From Vicinamibacteria bacterium (GTDB taxonomy: Bacteria; Acidobacteriota; Vicinamibacteria; Fen-336), in NCBI GenBank assembly GCA_025994075.1, contig JAMQGV010000026.1, positions 1 to 64,000 of the forward strand: a DNA stretch of 64,000 nucleotides. The letters are read 5' to 3'. The notes under the pieces are model-generated. The model did not search any database, had not been told where the DNA came from, and saw nothing but the letters and a program-made list of their open reading frames with translations. The position numbers and the translations under genes are program-made. Positions 24,533 through 33,673 of the stretch are shown in pieces. Position 1 is the stretch's first letter, and each line of letters starts with the position of its first letter.

Positions 24533-25991
24533 TCGGCTCGCCCGCCTCGATCCGCCTCAGGTAGTCGAGCAGGGTCGGGTCCTTGATGCCGAGGGCCTTG
24601 GCCTCGTTCGCGTGGCGCTTGAACGCCGTCGCGTCCTTGAGGCCGAAGTGGGCCCACGCGAGGTAGGCCTGCGCCTGCGCCGACTTCGGCATCGCGGCGA
24701 CGCCCTTGTCGAGCGCCGCCACCGCCTCGGCGTAACGCTTCGAGGCGAGGTGCGCGCCGCCGAGCAGCACCCAGGCGTCGACCCGCGTCAGGCCGGGCGT
24801 CGCGACCGCCTTCTCCAGCTCGGCCACCGCGCGGTCGAACAGCTTCTGGTCGAGCAGGGCCGCGCCCAGCGCCGCGCGGTAGTCGGCCTGCTTCGGCTCC
24901 GCGGCGACCGCCTGCGCCAGCGCCGCGACTGCGCCCGCCGCGTCGCCTTTCGCCGTGTGCAGCAGCAGGCCCTTCTGGAACAGCGCGGGGCCGTGCGCCG
25001 GCACGGCCTGCAGGGCGGCATCGAGCTCGACGAGAGCCGCGTCCACCTGCTTCGTCGCGACCAGCGCGCGCGCCAGGCCGACGCGGGCGTCGGCATCGGC
25101 GGGGTCGGCGTCGCGCAGGCGCTTCAGGTCGTCGACGGCGAAGGTCGCCTCGCCGCGCGCGATCTGGGCCATCGCCTTGGCCACCGCCACCTCGGTGGCG
25201 AGGGCCTTCACCTCCGGGTCGCCTTCGGCGAGAGCGGCCGCGGTCGACGCGTCCCCCAGCGCCTCGTCGGGCCGCCCGAGCGCGAGCTTCGTGCGCGCCG
25301 ACTCCTTGTAGGCCTCGACCGCCCCTGGCATCGCCTCGAGCACCTGCAGCACGAGCGGCTCGGCTTCGGCTGCGCGACCGAGGTCGCGCAACACGTGAGC
25401 GAGGCCGAGCTTGCCCAGCGCGCTCGGCGGCCCCGGCTCGCGATACTGCCGCTCGGCCCCCGCGAGGTCGCCTTTCGCCTTCAGGGCCAGCGCGCGCGCC
25501 TCGAGCGCGACGACGCCGGCAGCCTCCGCTCCCTCGAGCCGGGCGAGTGCCGCGTCGCCGTCGCCGTCCTTGGCCAGGTGCCGCGCGACGAGCGCCCGCG
25601 CCCACGGTGACGCCGCGTCGGCTTCGACCGCAGCCTGGGCGGACGCGTCGGCGGCCGCCTGCATGCCGCGCAACTCCTGGGCGAGCGCGCGCCGGGCGTG
25701 GGCCTCGGCCAGCGCCGCTCCGGTGAGCTTCGCCGTCGCCAGCGCCCAGGCGTCGACGGCTAGGTCGAGCTCGCCCTGCGCCTCGTAGACCTGGGCCAGC
25801 CGGGCGTGGACTTCGCCCGGGGCGCTCGCGGAATCGGCGGCCTTCTTCAGGACCGCGAGGGCGCCGGCGAGGTCGCCCGCCTTCTGCTTGGCGTCGGCCT
25901 CGTGGAGCGCCGCGCTCGCGTCGTGCGGGTGTTGGGCCGCCGTGGAGCCGGCGAAGGAGAGGAGCAGGACGGCGATCGTGATGTGGCGCAT
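24525..25991 (-). CDS. secreted tetratricopeptide-repeat protein
   Basis: This 488-residue protein starts at ATG 25991. Residues 1-19 form a signal peptide ending in a typical small-residue site (GSTAAQ). The rest is built almost entirely of TPR-like helical pairs, with repeated patterns such as ALAVLKKAADSA, AEPLVLQVLEAMPG, ALVELDAALQAVPAHGPALFQKG and AVAALDKGVAAMP. Such proteins act as scaffolds for assembly of envelope complexes, probably in the periplasm. No enzyme domain is present. It is a single-gene unit on the minus strand, convergent with the methyltransferase. Confidence 0.88.
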   Translation of the reverse strand: MRHITIAVLLLSFAGSTAAQHPHDASAALHEADAKQKAGDLAGALAVLKKAADSASAPGEVHARLAQVYEAQGELDLAVDAWALATAKLTGAALAEAHARRALAQELRGMQAAADASAQAAVEADAASPWARALVARHLAKDGDGDAALARLEGAEAAGVVALEARALALKAKGDLAGAERQYREPGPPSALGKLGLAHVLRDLGRAAEAEPLVLQVLEAMPGAVEAYKESARTKLALGRPDEALGDASTAAALAEGDPEVKALATEVAVAKAMAQIARGEATFAVDDLKRLRDADPADADARVGLARALVATKQVDAALVELDAALQAVPAHGPALFQKGLLLHTAKGDAAGAVAALAQAVAAEPKQADYRAALGAALLDQKLFDRAVAELEKAVATPGLTRVDAWVLLGGAHLASKRYAEAVAALDKGVAAMPKSAQAQAYLAWAHFGLKDATAFKRHANEAKALGIKDPTLLDYLRRIEAGEPIK

Positions 25992-26085
25992 GTATAGCCC
26001 CCTTGCGGGCGGCCAGGCGCGTCCGCGAGAACGGCCGGCCGCCGACGGGGATTCTCGCGCCGAACGCGGCGGGTTGCGAGCGGGA

Positions 26086-26613
26086 TCAGTGCCCGCGGCG
26101 CAACGTGAGGCGCGCCGTGATCAGCAGGATCGGCAGCAGCACCGCGATCTCCCAGGCCACGGTGAGCAGGTTGTGGACCGTCGCCTCCAGGCTAAAGTGG
26201 CGCCAGACGTCGCGCAGGATCGGCCACGGCAGCTTGTAGTGGGCGTCGGAGAACGGCCACAGCGCCATGATCCCGATCGGCGGGTTCGTGTCCTTGTTCA
26301 CGTAGTCGAGCACGACGTGGGAGAACCAGGCCGCCGCGACCGCCAGCCCGAAGCGGCCGGCGTCGACCCGCGCCCGCCAGCGCGCCCAGGCCCACGCGCA
26401 GAGCCCGGCGATCGCCGCCGCGCCGATCGAGTGGGTCTCGTTGTTGTGGTGGTTGCGGCCGTCGACGAACTTGAACAGGAGGTCGAGGTCCGGCGCGATC
26501 GCGGCCGCGAGCACGGCCAGCACGCGCACGCGGTCGAGCCGGGCGGCCTCGCCTTCGGCGGTGGCGAGGTGCACGCTGAGCGCGCCGAGCACGTGGCCGA
26601 CGGGGGTGGGCAT
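26086..26613 (-). CDS. YdjM-like metal-dependent hydrolase (DUF457 family), membrane protein
   Basis: The protein is 175 residues from ATG 26613. It opens with MPTPVGHVLGAL, the usual start of YdjM/DUF457 proteins. Conserved polar residues follow in APDLDLLFKF, NHHNNETHSIG and FSHVVLDYVNKD, and these would bind a metal at the membrane. Several hydrophobic helices lie between them, and the last spans about 145-165. Members of the family are inner-membrane hydrolases or phospholipase-like proteins, some LexA-controlled; the substrate is unknown. It lies downstream of the ABM-fold gene, separated by a hairpin terminator. Confidence 0.85.
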   Translation of the reverse strand: MPTPVGHVLGALSVHLATAEGEAARLDRVRVLAVLAAAIAPDLDLLFKFVDGRNHHNNETHSIGAAAIAGLCAWAWARWRARVDAGRFGLAVAAAWFSHVVLDYVNKDTNPPIGIMALWPFSDAHYKLPWPILRDVWRHFSLEATVHNLLTVAWEIAVLLPILLITARLTLRRGH

Positions 26614-26640
26614 CCGCGATCCTCTCCGGAAAATGCGATC

Positions 26641-26665
26641 GGCCCGGGCACCAGGGGCCCGGGCC
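26641..26665 (-). terminator. hairpin terminator after the ABM-fold gene
   Basis: The arms GGCCCGGGC and GCCCGGGCC form a 9-bp stem with a 7-base loop. Read on the minus strand, a TTTT follows about 7 bases after the stem. It lies 30 bases after the stop of the 26695-27420 gene and before the next minus-strand gene. Confidence 0.55.
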
Positions 26666-26694
26666 GAAAGCACGGCGACCGGCGCGACTCGAAC

Positions 26695-27420
26695 CTAGAG
26701 CCGGCGCTCGAAGATCTTGAAGTCGCTCTTCTCGGCCTCGACGATGTCGTCCAGGAGCGCGTAGATCGCGGCGATCTTGCGGTCCTTGTGGAACTTGTCG
26801 TCGAAGGCCGTGAACTCCGCCTCGTCCTTGAAGCGGAAGACCTCCATGAAGTAGTTGGGGCGGCTGCGGTCCTCGTAGACCGTGCAGTCGAGGCCGCCGA
26901 TGCCGGCGAGCAGCGGCTTCAGCTCGCGCACGAGCTCGAAGAACTCGTTGCGGCGCCCGTCGCGGATCGAGTACGTGATCGCGAGGATGATGCCCGCCTC
27001 CGAGAAGTCGATCGGCAGGACCGGCGGCCGCGGCACGGCGACCGGCATCACCGGCGCGGGGGCAGGCGCGGCGACCACCGGGGCCATGGCAGCGACCGCG
27101 GCGGCGACCGGCTTGCGGGCGACGTCGCGCAGGGTGGGCGGCATCGAGCGCGCCGGAGCCACGAGCACGGGCCGCGGCGGCGCCACGTGGCGGGTCGGCA
27201 TCGGCAGCGGCATCGGCTCGTTCTTCGGCCGGGGGGCCTGCGGGCGCGCATGGGCGCTGCGGGCCGGCGTCGAGGCGCGGCTCACGGTCGCGGCCTTGTT
27301 CGACTTCGAAGGCACGGTGTTCCTCCGTTCGAGGGAGGCGGCCTTCTTCGGCGAAGAGGGAGCCAGCTTTCGGGACAAAGACCCTTTCCGACTGGCCTTC
27401 ACCGGCAACTTCTTGGTCAC
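26695..27420 (-). CDS. basic-tailed protein with C-terminal ABM-like (dimeric alpha-beta barrel) domain
   Basis: The protein is 241 residues from GTG 27420, with a GAGGG site upstream. Residues 1-60 are Lys/Arg/Ser-rich. Residues 60-140 are Pro/Ala/Val-rich and probably disordered. The last 100 residues form a ferredoxin-like ABM domain, starting GIILAITYSIRDGRRNEFFELV and continuing with GGLDCTVYEDRSRPNYFMEVFRFKDEAEF. ABM domains occur in monooxygenases and other dimeric enzymes. The basic tail suggests nucleic acid or surface binding, but that is an inference. The gene is divergent from recA across a 245-base gap. Confidence 0.75.
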   Translation of the reverse strand: MTKKLPVKASRKGSLSRKLAPSSPKKAASLERRNTVPSKSNKAATVSRASTPARSAHARPQAPRPKNEPMPLPMPTRHVAPPRPVLVAPARSMPPTLRDVARKPVAAAVAAMAPVVAAPAPAPVMPVAVPRPPVLPIDFSEAGIILAITYSIRDGRRNEFFELVRELKPLLAGIGGLDCTVYEDRSRPNYFMEVFRFKDEAEFTAFDDKFHKDRKIAAIYALLDDIVEAEKSDFKIFERRL

Positions 27421-27665
27421 TACGAATCCCTCGCTAGGCCCCGGATGATCAGGCATTTGGGGCCCAAAAGTTCCAGAGGATTCTAGCAAGGGGCTGTGAG
27501 GGGCGCCACAGTTTTCTCGCGTCGCCGTCTCTCGATTTTCTTCTTTTCTTCGCCGGACCTCCTGTGTCACACTCCCGTCTATGATTCTGCCCAGGCCCCG
27601 GGACGAGGGGCGTGGAGGGCTCAATGCTGGAGCCCAACCTCAAGATTCAAAAGGAGATCGAGCCC

Positions 27666-28754
27666 ATGGCTGACGAGCGGAACGAGCGATCCAAGGCGAT
27701 CGACGCCGCACTCGCCCAGATCGACAAGCAGTTCGGGAAAGGTTCCATCATGCGTCTCGGCGGACGCGAGAAGGTGGACGTCCCCGCCATCCCGACAGGG
27801 GCTCTCTCCCTCGACGCCGCCCTCGGGGTGGGCGGCTTCCCCCGCGGCCGCGTGATCGAGGTCTACGGCCCGGAGTCGTCGGGCAAGACCACCCTCACGT
27901 TGCACGTGATCGCCGAGGCCCAGAAGCGTGGGGGCATGGCGGCGTTCATCGATGCCGAGCATGCACTGGACGCGGTCTACGCCCAGAAACTCGGGGTCAA
28001 CATCGACGACCTGCTGGTCTCGCAGCCCGACTCGGGCGAGCAGGCGCTTGAGATCGCCGAGGTGCTGATCCGCTCCGGCGCGGTCGACGTGCTCGTGATC
28101 GACTCGGTCGCGGCGCTCGTCCCCCGCTCCGAACTCGAGGGCGAGATGGGCGAGGCGCAGATGGGCCTGCAGGCGCGGCTGATGTCGCAGGCGCTGCGCA
28201 AGCTCACCTCGATCGTCTCCAAGAGCAAGACCTGCCTGATCTTCATCAACCAGCTCCGCGAGAAGATCGGCGTCATGTTCGGCAACCCGGAGACGACCAC
28301 GGGCGGCCGCGCGCTCAAGTTCTACTCCTCGATCCGGCTCGACATCCGCCGCATCGCCTCGCTCAAGGACGGCGACCAGGTGATCGGCAGCCGCGCCAAG
28401 GTGAAGGTCGTCAAGAACAAGGTGGCGCCGCCGTTCCGCGAGGCCGAGTTCGACATCCTCTACGGCGAGGGCATCAGCCGCGAGGGCGACCTGCTGGATC
28501 TGGCGGTCGAGCAGAAGATCGTCGAAAAGTCGGGCGCCTGGTTCGCATTCGAGGGCGAGCGCCTGGGCCAGGGCCGCGAGAACGCGCGCCAGTTCCTGCG
28601 CGAACACCGCGACATCCGCGAGGAGATCGACACCCGGCTGCGCAAGGGCCTGGGCCTGCCGATCCCCGAGCCCGTGGTCGCCGACAAGGCCGAACGCGCG
28701 GCGGTCGTCGCGATCGCCGACAAGCTCTCCGAGAAGAAGGAGAAGAAGGCCTGA
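27666..28754 (+). CDS. recA: recombinase RecA
   Basis: The protein is 362 residues from ATG 27666, which has AGGAG nine bases upstream. An earlier in-frame ATG at 27624 would add 14 residues and is less likely. Walker A is GPESSGKTT and Walker [11 protein letters not shown]. The L2 region [22 protein letters not shown] is complete. The C-terminus is Lys/Glu-rich, as usual. It forms filaments on single-stranded DNA for strand exchange and activates LexA cleavage. A TATGAT that could be a -10 box lies at 27580-27585, but I see no good -35 and no clear SOS box. A strong hairpin follows the gene. Confidence 0.98.
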   Translation: MADERNERSKAIDAALAQIDKQFGKGSIMRLGGREKVDVPAIPTGALSLDAALGVGGFPRGRVIEVYGPESSGKTTLTLHVIAEAQKRGGMAAFIDAEHALDAVYAQKLGVNIDDLLVSQPDSGEQALEIAEVLIRSGAVDVLVIDSVAALVPRSELEGEMGEAQMGLQARLMSQALRKLTSIVSKSKTCLIFINQLREKIGVMFGNPETTTGGRALKFYSSIRLDIRRIASLKDGDQVIGSRAKVKVVKNKVAPPFREAEFDILYGEGISREGDLLDLAVEQKIVEKSGAWFAFEGERLGQGRENARQFLREHRDIREEIDTRLRKGLGLPIPEPVVADKAERAAVVAIADKLSEKKEKKA

Positions 28755-28779
28755 GGCCCTTCTCTCCGCTGGCCTCCGC

Positions 28780-28808
28780 GGGTGCCGGGAGGTAACCTCC
28801 CGGCACCC
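28780..28808 (+). terminator. long perfect hairpin after recA
   Basis: GGGTGCCGGGAGGT and its exact reverse complement are separated by a single base, giving a stem of at least 12 bp with a tight loop. No T-run follows; instead the ribosome site of the next gene begins 6 bases later. It may be a GC-rich terminator for recA or a structure that controls the next gene's translation. Confidence 0.5.
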
Positions 28809-28824
28809 CGCAAAGGAGGCCCCG

Positions 28825-31800
28825 GTGCTGCACGTCCGCACCCTCGCGTTCGCTCTCCTCTCGTGCCCGGCGCTCGCCCAGCCGGCACCCTCGCCGGCAC
28901 CCTCCCCCACGCCGGCCTCGACGCCGGCCGTGGCGCGATTCGCGGGCACGGTGCTCGACGCCGGTCAGAAACCGCTGGCCGGCGCCCGCGTCGTCGTGCG
29001 AGGCGAGACCGGCGAGGCGGTCGTCGCCCGGACCGATGCCGCCGGGGCGTTCTCCGTCGAGTGTCGCGAACGAGGACCGTGGCACCTCTCGATCGACGCT
29101 GCCGGCCATGCGCCTCGCCGGCTCCGGAACCAGAAGCCGGGAGCGGGACTGCGCCTGGCGCTCGAACGAGGCCTGGCGGTCGAAGGTCGCGTCGTCGACG
29201 GCGCGACCCGACAGCCGGTGACCGGCGCTCGCGTCACCGCCGCGGAGTCGATGCGCGACCCCGGCGCCAACTGGCTCCCCGGCCTGGGCCAGCGGGTCGC
29301 CACGACCGATGCCGAAGGGCGCTTCCGGATCGACAACGTGGGACGCGGCTTCCTCGACCTCGCGGCGAGCGCTCAGGGGATCGGGGCGGCCCGCCTCCGC
29401 AACGTGCGGGCGGGCGCGCGACCGGAGTTGCTGGTGCTGCTGCCCATGGGCGGGCTCCAGGGAGTTGTGGTCGACGCGGACGGCACGGGCCTCGGCGGCG
29501 CGACCGTGCGGCTGGAGCCCGCGCCCGGAACCCGCGGCAGCACGCAGACCGTGACCGCCGGCGGCGACGGTCGCTTCTCGGCCGACGGGCTGGAACCGGG
29601 CTCGTGGCGCGCGGTCGCCCGCGCCGCGGAGCACGCGCCGGCGTGGACCACGGCCACCGTCGAGCGCGAAGCCGTCGCGGACGTGGAACTGCGCCTGGGC
29701 CCACGTCGCGCTGTCAGCGGCCGGACCCTGGACGAGCGCGACGCGGCGGTGAGTCAGGCCTACGTCACCTGGGTCGAGGCCGACGGCGAGCCTGTGCCGG
29801 AATCGATCGCCGTGACGACGAACGCTGGTCGCGACGGCCGCTTCCGGGTCGAGGGCTTGCCGCCCGGGCGTCACCGTCTCGAAGCCCGCGCCGCCGGCTA
29901 CGTTCCGGAGCGCTTCGAGGTCTCGATCGCGCGGGGCGACGGCGATGCCGGCGACGTCCGCCTGGCCCGCGGCCTCACGGTGCGCGGCCTCGTGCGCGGC
30001 CCCGACGGCCGGCCCGTGCCGGACGCGCACGTGCACGCCGACATGGGTCCGATGCCGGTCGTGCGCCAGTCGGCCGAGACCTGGACCGACGCGGAAGGCC
30101 GGTTCGTGCTGCCCGGGCTGCCTCCCGGCACCCACAACCTGGCCGCGTCCGCCGACGGCGTCGGCCGCGGCCGGGGACGCGCTGAGACCGGCGCGGAGGA
30201 CGTGGTCATCACGCTGCGCGCGTGGGGCGCGATCCGCGGCGTCGCGGTCGACGAGCGCGGCGAGCCGGTCGCCCCAATGCGGGCTTCCGCGCGGTCGCCC
30301 GAGGTGTTCGGCGGACGCGGCGAGGAGTTCGCCGATCCGGGCGGGGTCTTCGAGTTGAACGAGCTCGAAGCCGGTTCCTACACCGTGGAGGTCCGCGCCC
30401 CCGGCCGGGTCCGCGTCGCGCTGCCTGCGATCACCGTCACCTCCGGAGCCGTGACGGACGTCGGCACCGTCGTCCTGCGCGGCGGCGGGTCCGTGGTCGG
30501 CAGCGTGGTCGACAAGGCAGGCTCGCCGATCGTCGGCGCCGAGGTCAGCGGCCGCCAGGGCCAGCGCTTCGTGACGGGCGACGAGACCGTCGCGATCACC
30601 GACGTCGCCGGCCAGTTCGAGCTCGGCGGCTTCGCGGCGGGGCCGGTGCAACTCGCCGCCAGCCACGCGCTCTTCGCGCCGGCGAACGCCACGGTCGAGG
30701 TCGACCCGGCGCAGGGGCCCGCCGAGGCCCGGCTGACCCTGTTCACGGGCGGGCGCCTCGAGGGCCGGCTCGCCAGGCGCGACGGCTCGCCCGTCACCCT
30801 CGGCCGCATCAACGTGATGTCGGTGAACGCGCCGATGGGAGGGCTGGGTCTGCTGCAGCCCGACGCCGACGGCCGCTTCGTCGCCGAGCGGCTCGCGCCC
30901 GGGCGCGTGCGCGTCACGTGGCTGAAGGGCGAAGGCGGCCGCTTCGAGAGCGCCCAGATGCGCGAGGTCGAGATCGCCGACGGCGAGACCTCCACCGTCG
31001 ACATCGTGGCGGCGGAGATTCGCGTCTCTGGCCGCATCACCCGCGGCGGGCAACCGCTGCCTGGCGTGCGCGTCCAGGTCACCGGCACGCAGTCGATGCG
31101 GATGATGTTCGTCGCCGGCACGCGCGGCCCGGGCGGTGCCGCGGAAACGCCGCCCGGCGTCACCCGCGAGGACGGCAGCTACGAGCTGACGGTGGACCAG
31201 CCGGGCCCGGCCCAGGTCGCCGTGGTCTCGCTCGACGGCCGCACGCGCTACCCCGCCCGCGACGTGCAGATCCCGGATGCCGAGTCGCACGTGCTCGACG
31301 TCGACCTGCCCGCGGCGCTCGTGCGCGGGACGGTGGTCGATGCCGAGGGCCGTCCCCTGGAGGCGACGCTGATGCTGACGCCGAAGGGCGGGCGCACCGG
31401 CGCGTTCGCGCGGTCCGGCGCCGACGGGCGTTTCGAGCTCGGCGTCGACCCCGGCGAGTGGACGCTGACGGCGCGCGAGCCGGGCTACTCGGCCACGCCG
31501 CTCGCGCTGACGGTGCCGGAGGCCGGGCTCGAAGACGTGCGCGTGGTGCTGGCTCCGGGCCGCGCGCTGCGCGGTCGCGTGGTCGACGCCACGGGCCGCG
31601 GGCTGGCGGGCGCGATGATCACGGTCCAGGCGGCGGGCCCCGTGGCGCCCGCCGAGTCGGGCCCCGACGGCCGCTTCGAGCTCACGTCGGTGCCGGACGC
31701 CGCGGTGTCGGTGGCGGCTGCTTCCGCAACCGGCGCGTTCGCGCTGCGCACGGGAGTGCGGGCCGGCGACGAGGAGGTCGTGTTGCGGCTGCGACCGGGC

Positions 31801-32094
31801 GCGCTCTTGAAGGCCCGCGTGGTCGGGCCCGACGGCGCGCCGGTGGCCGGCGCCTACGTCTTCGCACGCTTCCCCGGCGGCCCCTCCGTCTCGGCGATGC
31901 GCGTCCCGACCACCGACGCCGGTGGCGCCGTCGAACTGCCGGTCCCCGCGGGCCTCGGCGTGATCGAAGTCACGGCCAGCGCGGGAGGCGGGCTCAGCGC
32001 GACGATCACGCTGCAGCCCGGCGAAGCCGCGGACCTGGAGGCCGAGATCGCCCTGAAGCCGCCTCCGGCTCCCGGTACACCGCCCGGCGTTTGA
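28825..32094 (+). CDS. secreted carboxypeptidase-regulatory-like repeat protein
   Basis: This 1,089-residue protein starts at GTG 28825 with a strong AAGGAGG site. The first 20 residues form a signal peptide (AFALLSCPALAQP). The remainder consists of about a dozen 80-90-residue beta-sandwich repeats. Each follows the carboxypeptidase-regulatory pattern: a G-x-V-x-D-x-x-G-x-P-x-x-GA-x-V opening, then a DGRF segment and a closing Gly-rich turn. No enzyme domain, TonB plug or anchor is visible, so it is probably a periplasmic or outer-surface carbohydrate- or protein-binding scaffold. Long proteins of this kind are common in Acidobacteriota and Myxococcota. Confidence 0.85.
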   Translation: MLHVRTLAFALLSCPALAQPAPSPAPSPTPASTPAVARFAGTVLDAGQKPLAGARVVVRGETGEAVVARTDAAGAFSVECRERGPWHLSIDAAGHAPRRLRNQKPGAGLRLALERGLAVEGRVVDGATRQPVTGARVTAAESMRDPGANWLPGLGQRVATTDAEGRFRIDNVGRGFLDLAASAQGIGAARLRNVRAGARPELLVLLPMGGLQGVVVDADGTGLGGATVRLEPAPGTRGSTQTVTAGGDGRFSADGLEPGSWRAVARAAEHAPAWTTATVEREAVADVELRLGPRRAVSGRTLDERDAAVSQAYVTWVEADGEPVPESIAVTTNAGRDGRFRVEGLPPGRHRLEARAAGYVPERFEVSIARGDGDAGDVRLARGLTVRGLVRGPDGRPVPDAHVHADMGPMPVVRQSAETWTDAEGRFVLPGLPPGTHNLAASADGVGRGRGRAETGAEDVVITLRAWGAIRGVAVDERGEPVAPMRASARSPEVFGGRGEEFADPGGVFELNELEAGSYTVEVRAPGRVRVALPAITVTSGAVTDVGTVVLRGGGSVVGSVVDKAGSPIVGAEVSGRQGQRFVTGDETVAITDVAGQFELGGFAAGPVQLAASHALFAPANATVEVDPAQGPAEARLTLFTGGRLEGRLARRDGSPVTLGRINVMSVNAPMGGLGLLQPDADGRFVAERLAPGRVRVTWLKGEGGRFESAQMREVEIADGETSTVDIVAAEIRVSGRITRGGQPLPGVRVQVTGTQSMRMMFVAGTRGPGGAAETPPGVTREDGSYELTVDQPGPAQVAVVSLDGRTRYPARDVQIPDAESHVLDVDLPAALVRGTVVDAEGRPLEATLMLTPKGGRTGAFARSGADGRFELGVDPGEWTLTAREPGYSATPLALTVPEAGLEDVRVVLAPGRALRGRVVDATGRGLAGAMITVQAAGPVAPAESGPDGRFELTSVPDAAVSVAAASATGAFALRTGVRAGDEEVVLRLRPGALLKARVVGPDGAPVAGAYVFARFPGGPSVSAMRVPTTDAGGAVELPVPAGLGVIEVTASAGGGLSATITLQPGEAADLEAEIALKPPPAPGTPPGV

Positions 32095-32140
32095 CGGAAC
32101 GGCGCGCTCCGGAGAAAATCTCGATCTCTTCGTTCGGCCC

Positions 32141-32216
32141 GGCCTGGTAGCTCAGCTGGTAGAGCAGCGGATTGAAAATCCGCGTGTCGGCGGTTCGATC
32201 CCGTCCCAGGCCACCA
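32141..32216 (+). tRNA. tRNA-Phe (GAA), with encoded CCA; integration target
   Basis: The cloverleaf is complete. The acceptor stem is GGCCTGG paired with CCAGGCC, followed by ACCA. The D-arm is GCTC/GAGC. The anticodon stem is GCGGA/TCCGC with loop TTGAAAA and anticodon GAA at 32174-32176, and the T-arm contains GGTTCGATCCC. From the anticodon loop to three bases past CCA it is identical to a second copy at 48108-48154. This shows that a mobile element integrated here while keeping the tRNA whole. Confidence 0.96.
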
Positions 32217-32218
32217 AC
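32172..32218. repeat. attL: 47-bp direct repeat inside tRNA-Phe
   Basis: The repeat begins exactly at the first base of the anticodon loop and ends three bases after CCA. It is identical to 48108-48154. Crossover in the anticodon loop is typical of tyrosine integrases that use tRNA genes. Confidence 0.93.
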
Positions 32219-32264
32219 TCCATCAACAACTTACTGGCGCCGGATGAAGCGCAAGGGGCTTCAC

Positions 32265-32286
32265 CTGTCCGTGTTCTGTCCGTGTT
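32265..32286. promoter_or_regulatory. two 11-bp direct repeats near attL, probable integrase arm sites
   Basis: CTGTCCGTGTT occurs twice in tandem at 32265-32275 and 32276-32286, 46 bases inside attL and just past the integrase stop. Matching repeats lie inside attR. Tyrosine integrases bind such arm-type repeats on both sides of the core. Confidence 0.6.
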
Positions 32287-32289
32287 CGG

Positions 32290-33486
32290 CTACGAAGCCG
32301 CCCGGCGGCCCTTCCGCTTCCGCCCCTCGAGCGTCTCCACCTTCCGGGGGATCACGACCTGCTCGGTCATGCCGGCGAGTCGCGCCAGGCCCTCGGACAA
32401 CTCGCTCTCGGAGACGATCCGGTAGCGGTCGAAGACGCTCCGGGTCTTCCATCCGCAAAGTGTCATGATCGTGCGCTCGGGCACGCCGGCCCGGGACAGG
32501 TTACGGGCCGCGCTGCGGCGGTAGTCGTGCGGGATGCGGAACGCCTCGCGCCGGATCACCCGTCCCCGCTTCACCACCTTCCCCTGGGCGTCGGTCACGT
32601 CGGGAGCGCGCGTCACCTTCCCGAGCCCCGCCTTGATGCACGCAGAGACCCAGGCGCGGCGAAAGTAGCGGATCGGCTCCCCGTTCCGCGTGAAGACGTG
32701 AGAGACCACCATCCCCCGCTTCCTCTGCGTCTCGTCGGCCAACTCGCGCCGCCTCTTCATCAGCTCAACGAGCACCCGAACTGCGCCGTAGGGCAGGGTT
32801 CGCGGCTCGCCGCTCTTCGAAGTCTCGATGCGGATGACCTGGGCGACGAGATCCACGTTCGACCAGCGCAGACCCAAAGCTTCGCCCTTGCGCCAGCCTG
32901 TCCAGTAGAGAAACTCGGCCACGTCGGCGCTGTCGGGCGGGAGCGCCGCCTTGACGGCCTCGTGCTCGGATCGCTCGAAGAAGCCCCTGCGCGGGGCCGA
33001 CGGCGCGATCGTCGGGAAAGCCGCGGGCACCTCGTTCGGGAGCAGGACGCCCGCCTTCTTCGCCAGGTTGAACGCCCGCTTCAGCGCGGACAGCTCGGTC
33101 TTCACGGTCGCTGCCGCCGCGCCCTCGTCGGTGCGCGACGTGACGTAGGCCGCGAGCCTGGGCGGCGTGATGGCGAGCGCCTTCTCGCGCTCACCGAAGA
33201 ACGCCTCGAGGTGCCCCCAACTCTCGCGCAGCCGCCGCCCGGAGCGCCGGCCCTGGAGCCGGTAGTCGCCTTCGATCAGCGCGCGCAGGTCCGCGAGCGT
33301 CACCTTGCCGGCCTCGTGCGCCGGCCGCCCCTTGCCCATCTCCTCGTGGCGACGCTTCAACAGGGCGACGGCGTGCTTCTTCATCGCCGAGCCGGAGGAT
33401 TCCCGCACCTCACGCCCGGCGTGGTAGTACGCGATCCACCAGACGTTCCCGCGCAGGTACGCGCGGCCCATCCCCCGCGTGCTCAT
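32290..33486 (-). CDS. tyrosine recombinase / integrase of the element
   Basis: The protein is 398 residues from ATG 33486, which has GGAGG seven to eight bases upstream. The N-terminal part is a basic arm-binding domain, followed by a SAM-like core-binding domain. The catalytic residues are Arg199 (TGWRKGEALGL), Lys224, His320 and Arg323 (HDYRRSAARNL), Trp346 in the usual His/Trp position, and the nucleophile Tyr355 (VFDRYRI). All are present, so it should be active. Its start overlaps the stop of the small gene before it. It sits next to attL, as expected for an element integrated in a tRNA gene. Confidence 0.95.
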   Translation of the reverse strand: MSTRGMGRAYLRGNVWWIAYYHAGREVRESSGSAMKKHAVALLKRRHEEMGKGRPAHEAGKVTLADLRALIEGDYRLQGRRSGRRLRESWGHLEAFFGEREKALAITPPRLAAYVTSRTDEGAAAATVKTELSALKRAFNLAKKAGVLLPNEVPAAFPTIAPSAPRRGFFERSEHEAVKAALPPDSADVAEFLYWTGWRKGEALGLRWSNVDLVAQVIRIETSKSGEPRTLPYGAVRVLVELMKRRRELADETQRKRGMVVSHVFTRNGEPIRYFRRAWVSACIKAGLGKVTRAPDVTDAQGKVVKRGRVIRREAFRIPHDYRRSAARNLSRAGVPERTIMTLCGWKTRSVFDRYRIVSESELSEGLARLAGMTEQVVIPRKVETLEGRKRKGRRAAS

Positions 33487-33671
33487 CGCTTCCACCTCCG
33501 CCCGCCGATCGCCGCAGGCCTGCGACGATCCCTCGTCACGCGAACCGCGAAGCGATCGAGCGCCGCGCCCACTCGCGCAGCCCGCTCCGCGTCCCGGCTC
33601 TCCTGCTCGGCCTGGGCGGCCGGCGCCGGTTCCTGCTCCGACGTCGGCCGCTCGCTCCGGCGCGGCGCCAT
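33483..33671 (-). CDS. small element protein coupled to the integrase
   Basis: This is a 62-residue basic protein starting at ATG 33671. It opens APRRSERPTSEQ and contains a helical stretch rich in Arg and Ala (ERAARVGAALDRFAVRVTRDRRR). Its stop overlaps the integrase start (ATGA). It could be a small directionality or DNA-binding factor, but no domain is recognised. Confidence 0.6.
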   Translation of the reverse strand: MAPRRSERPTSEQEPAPAAQAEQESRDAERAARVGAALDRFAVRVTRDRRRPAAIGGRRWKR

Positions 33672-33673
33672 CG

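Noticed and set aside
27430..27665. An SOS (LexA) box before recA
   Set aside because: No palindrome of the known Gram-positive or proteobacterial LexA types is visible; only a TATGAT is present, without a convincing -35.
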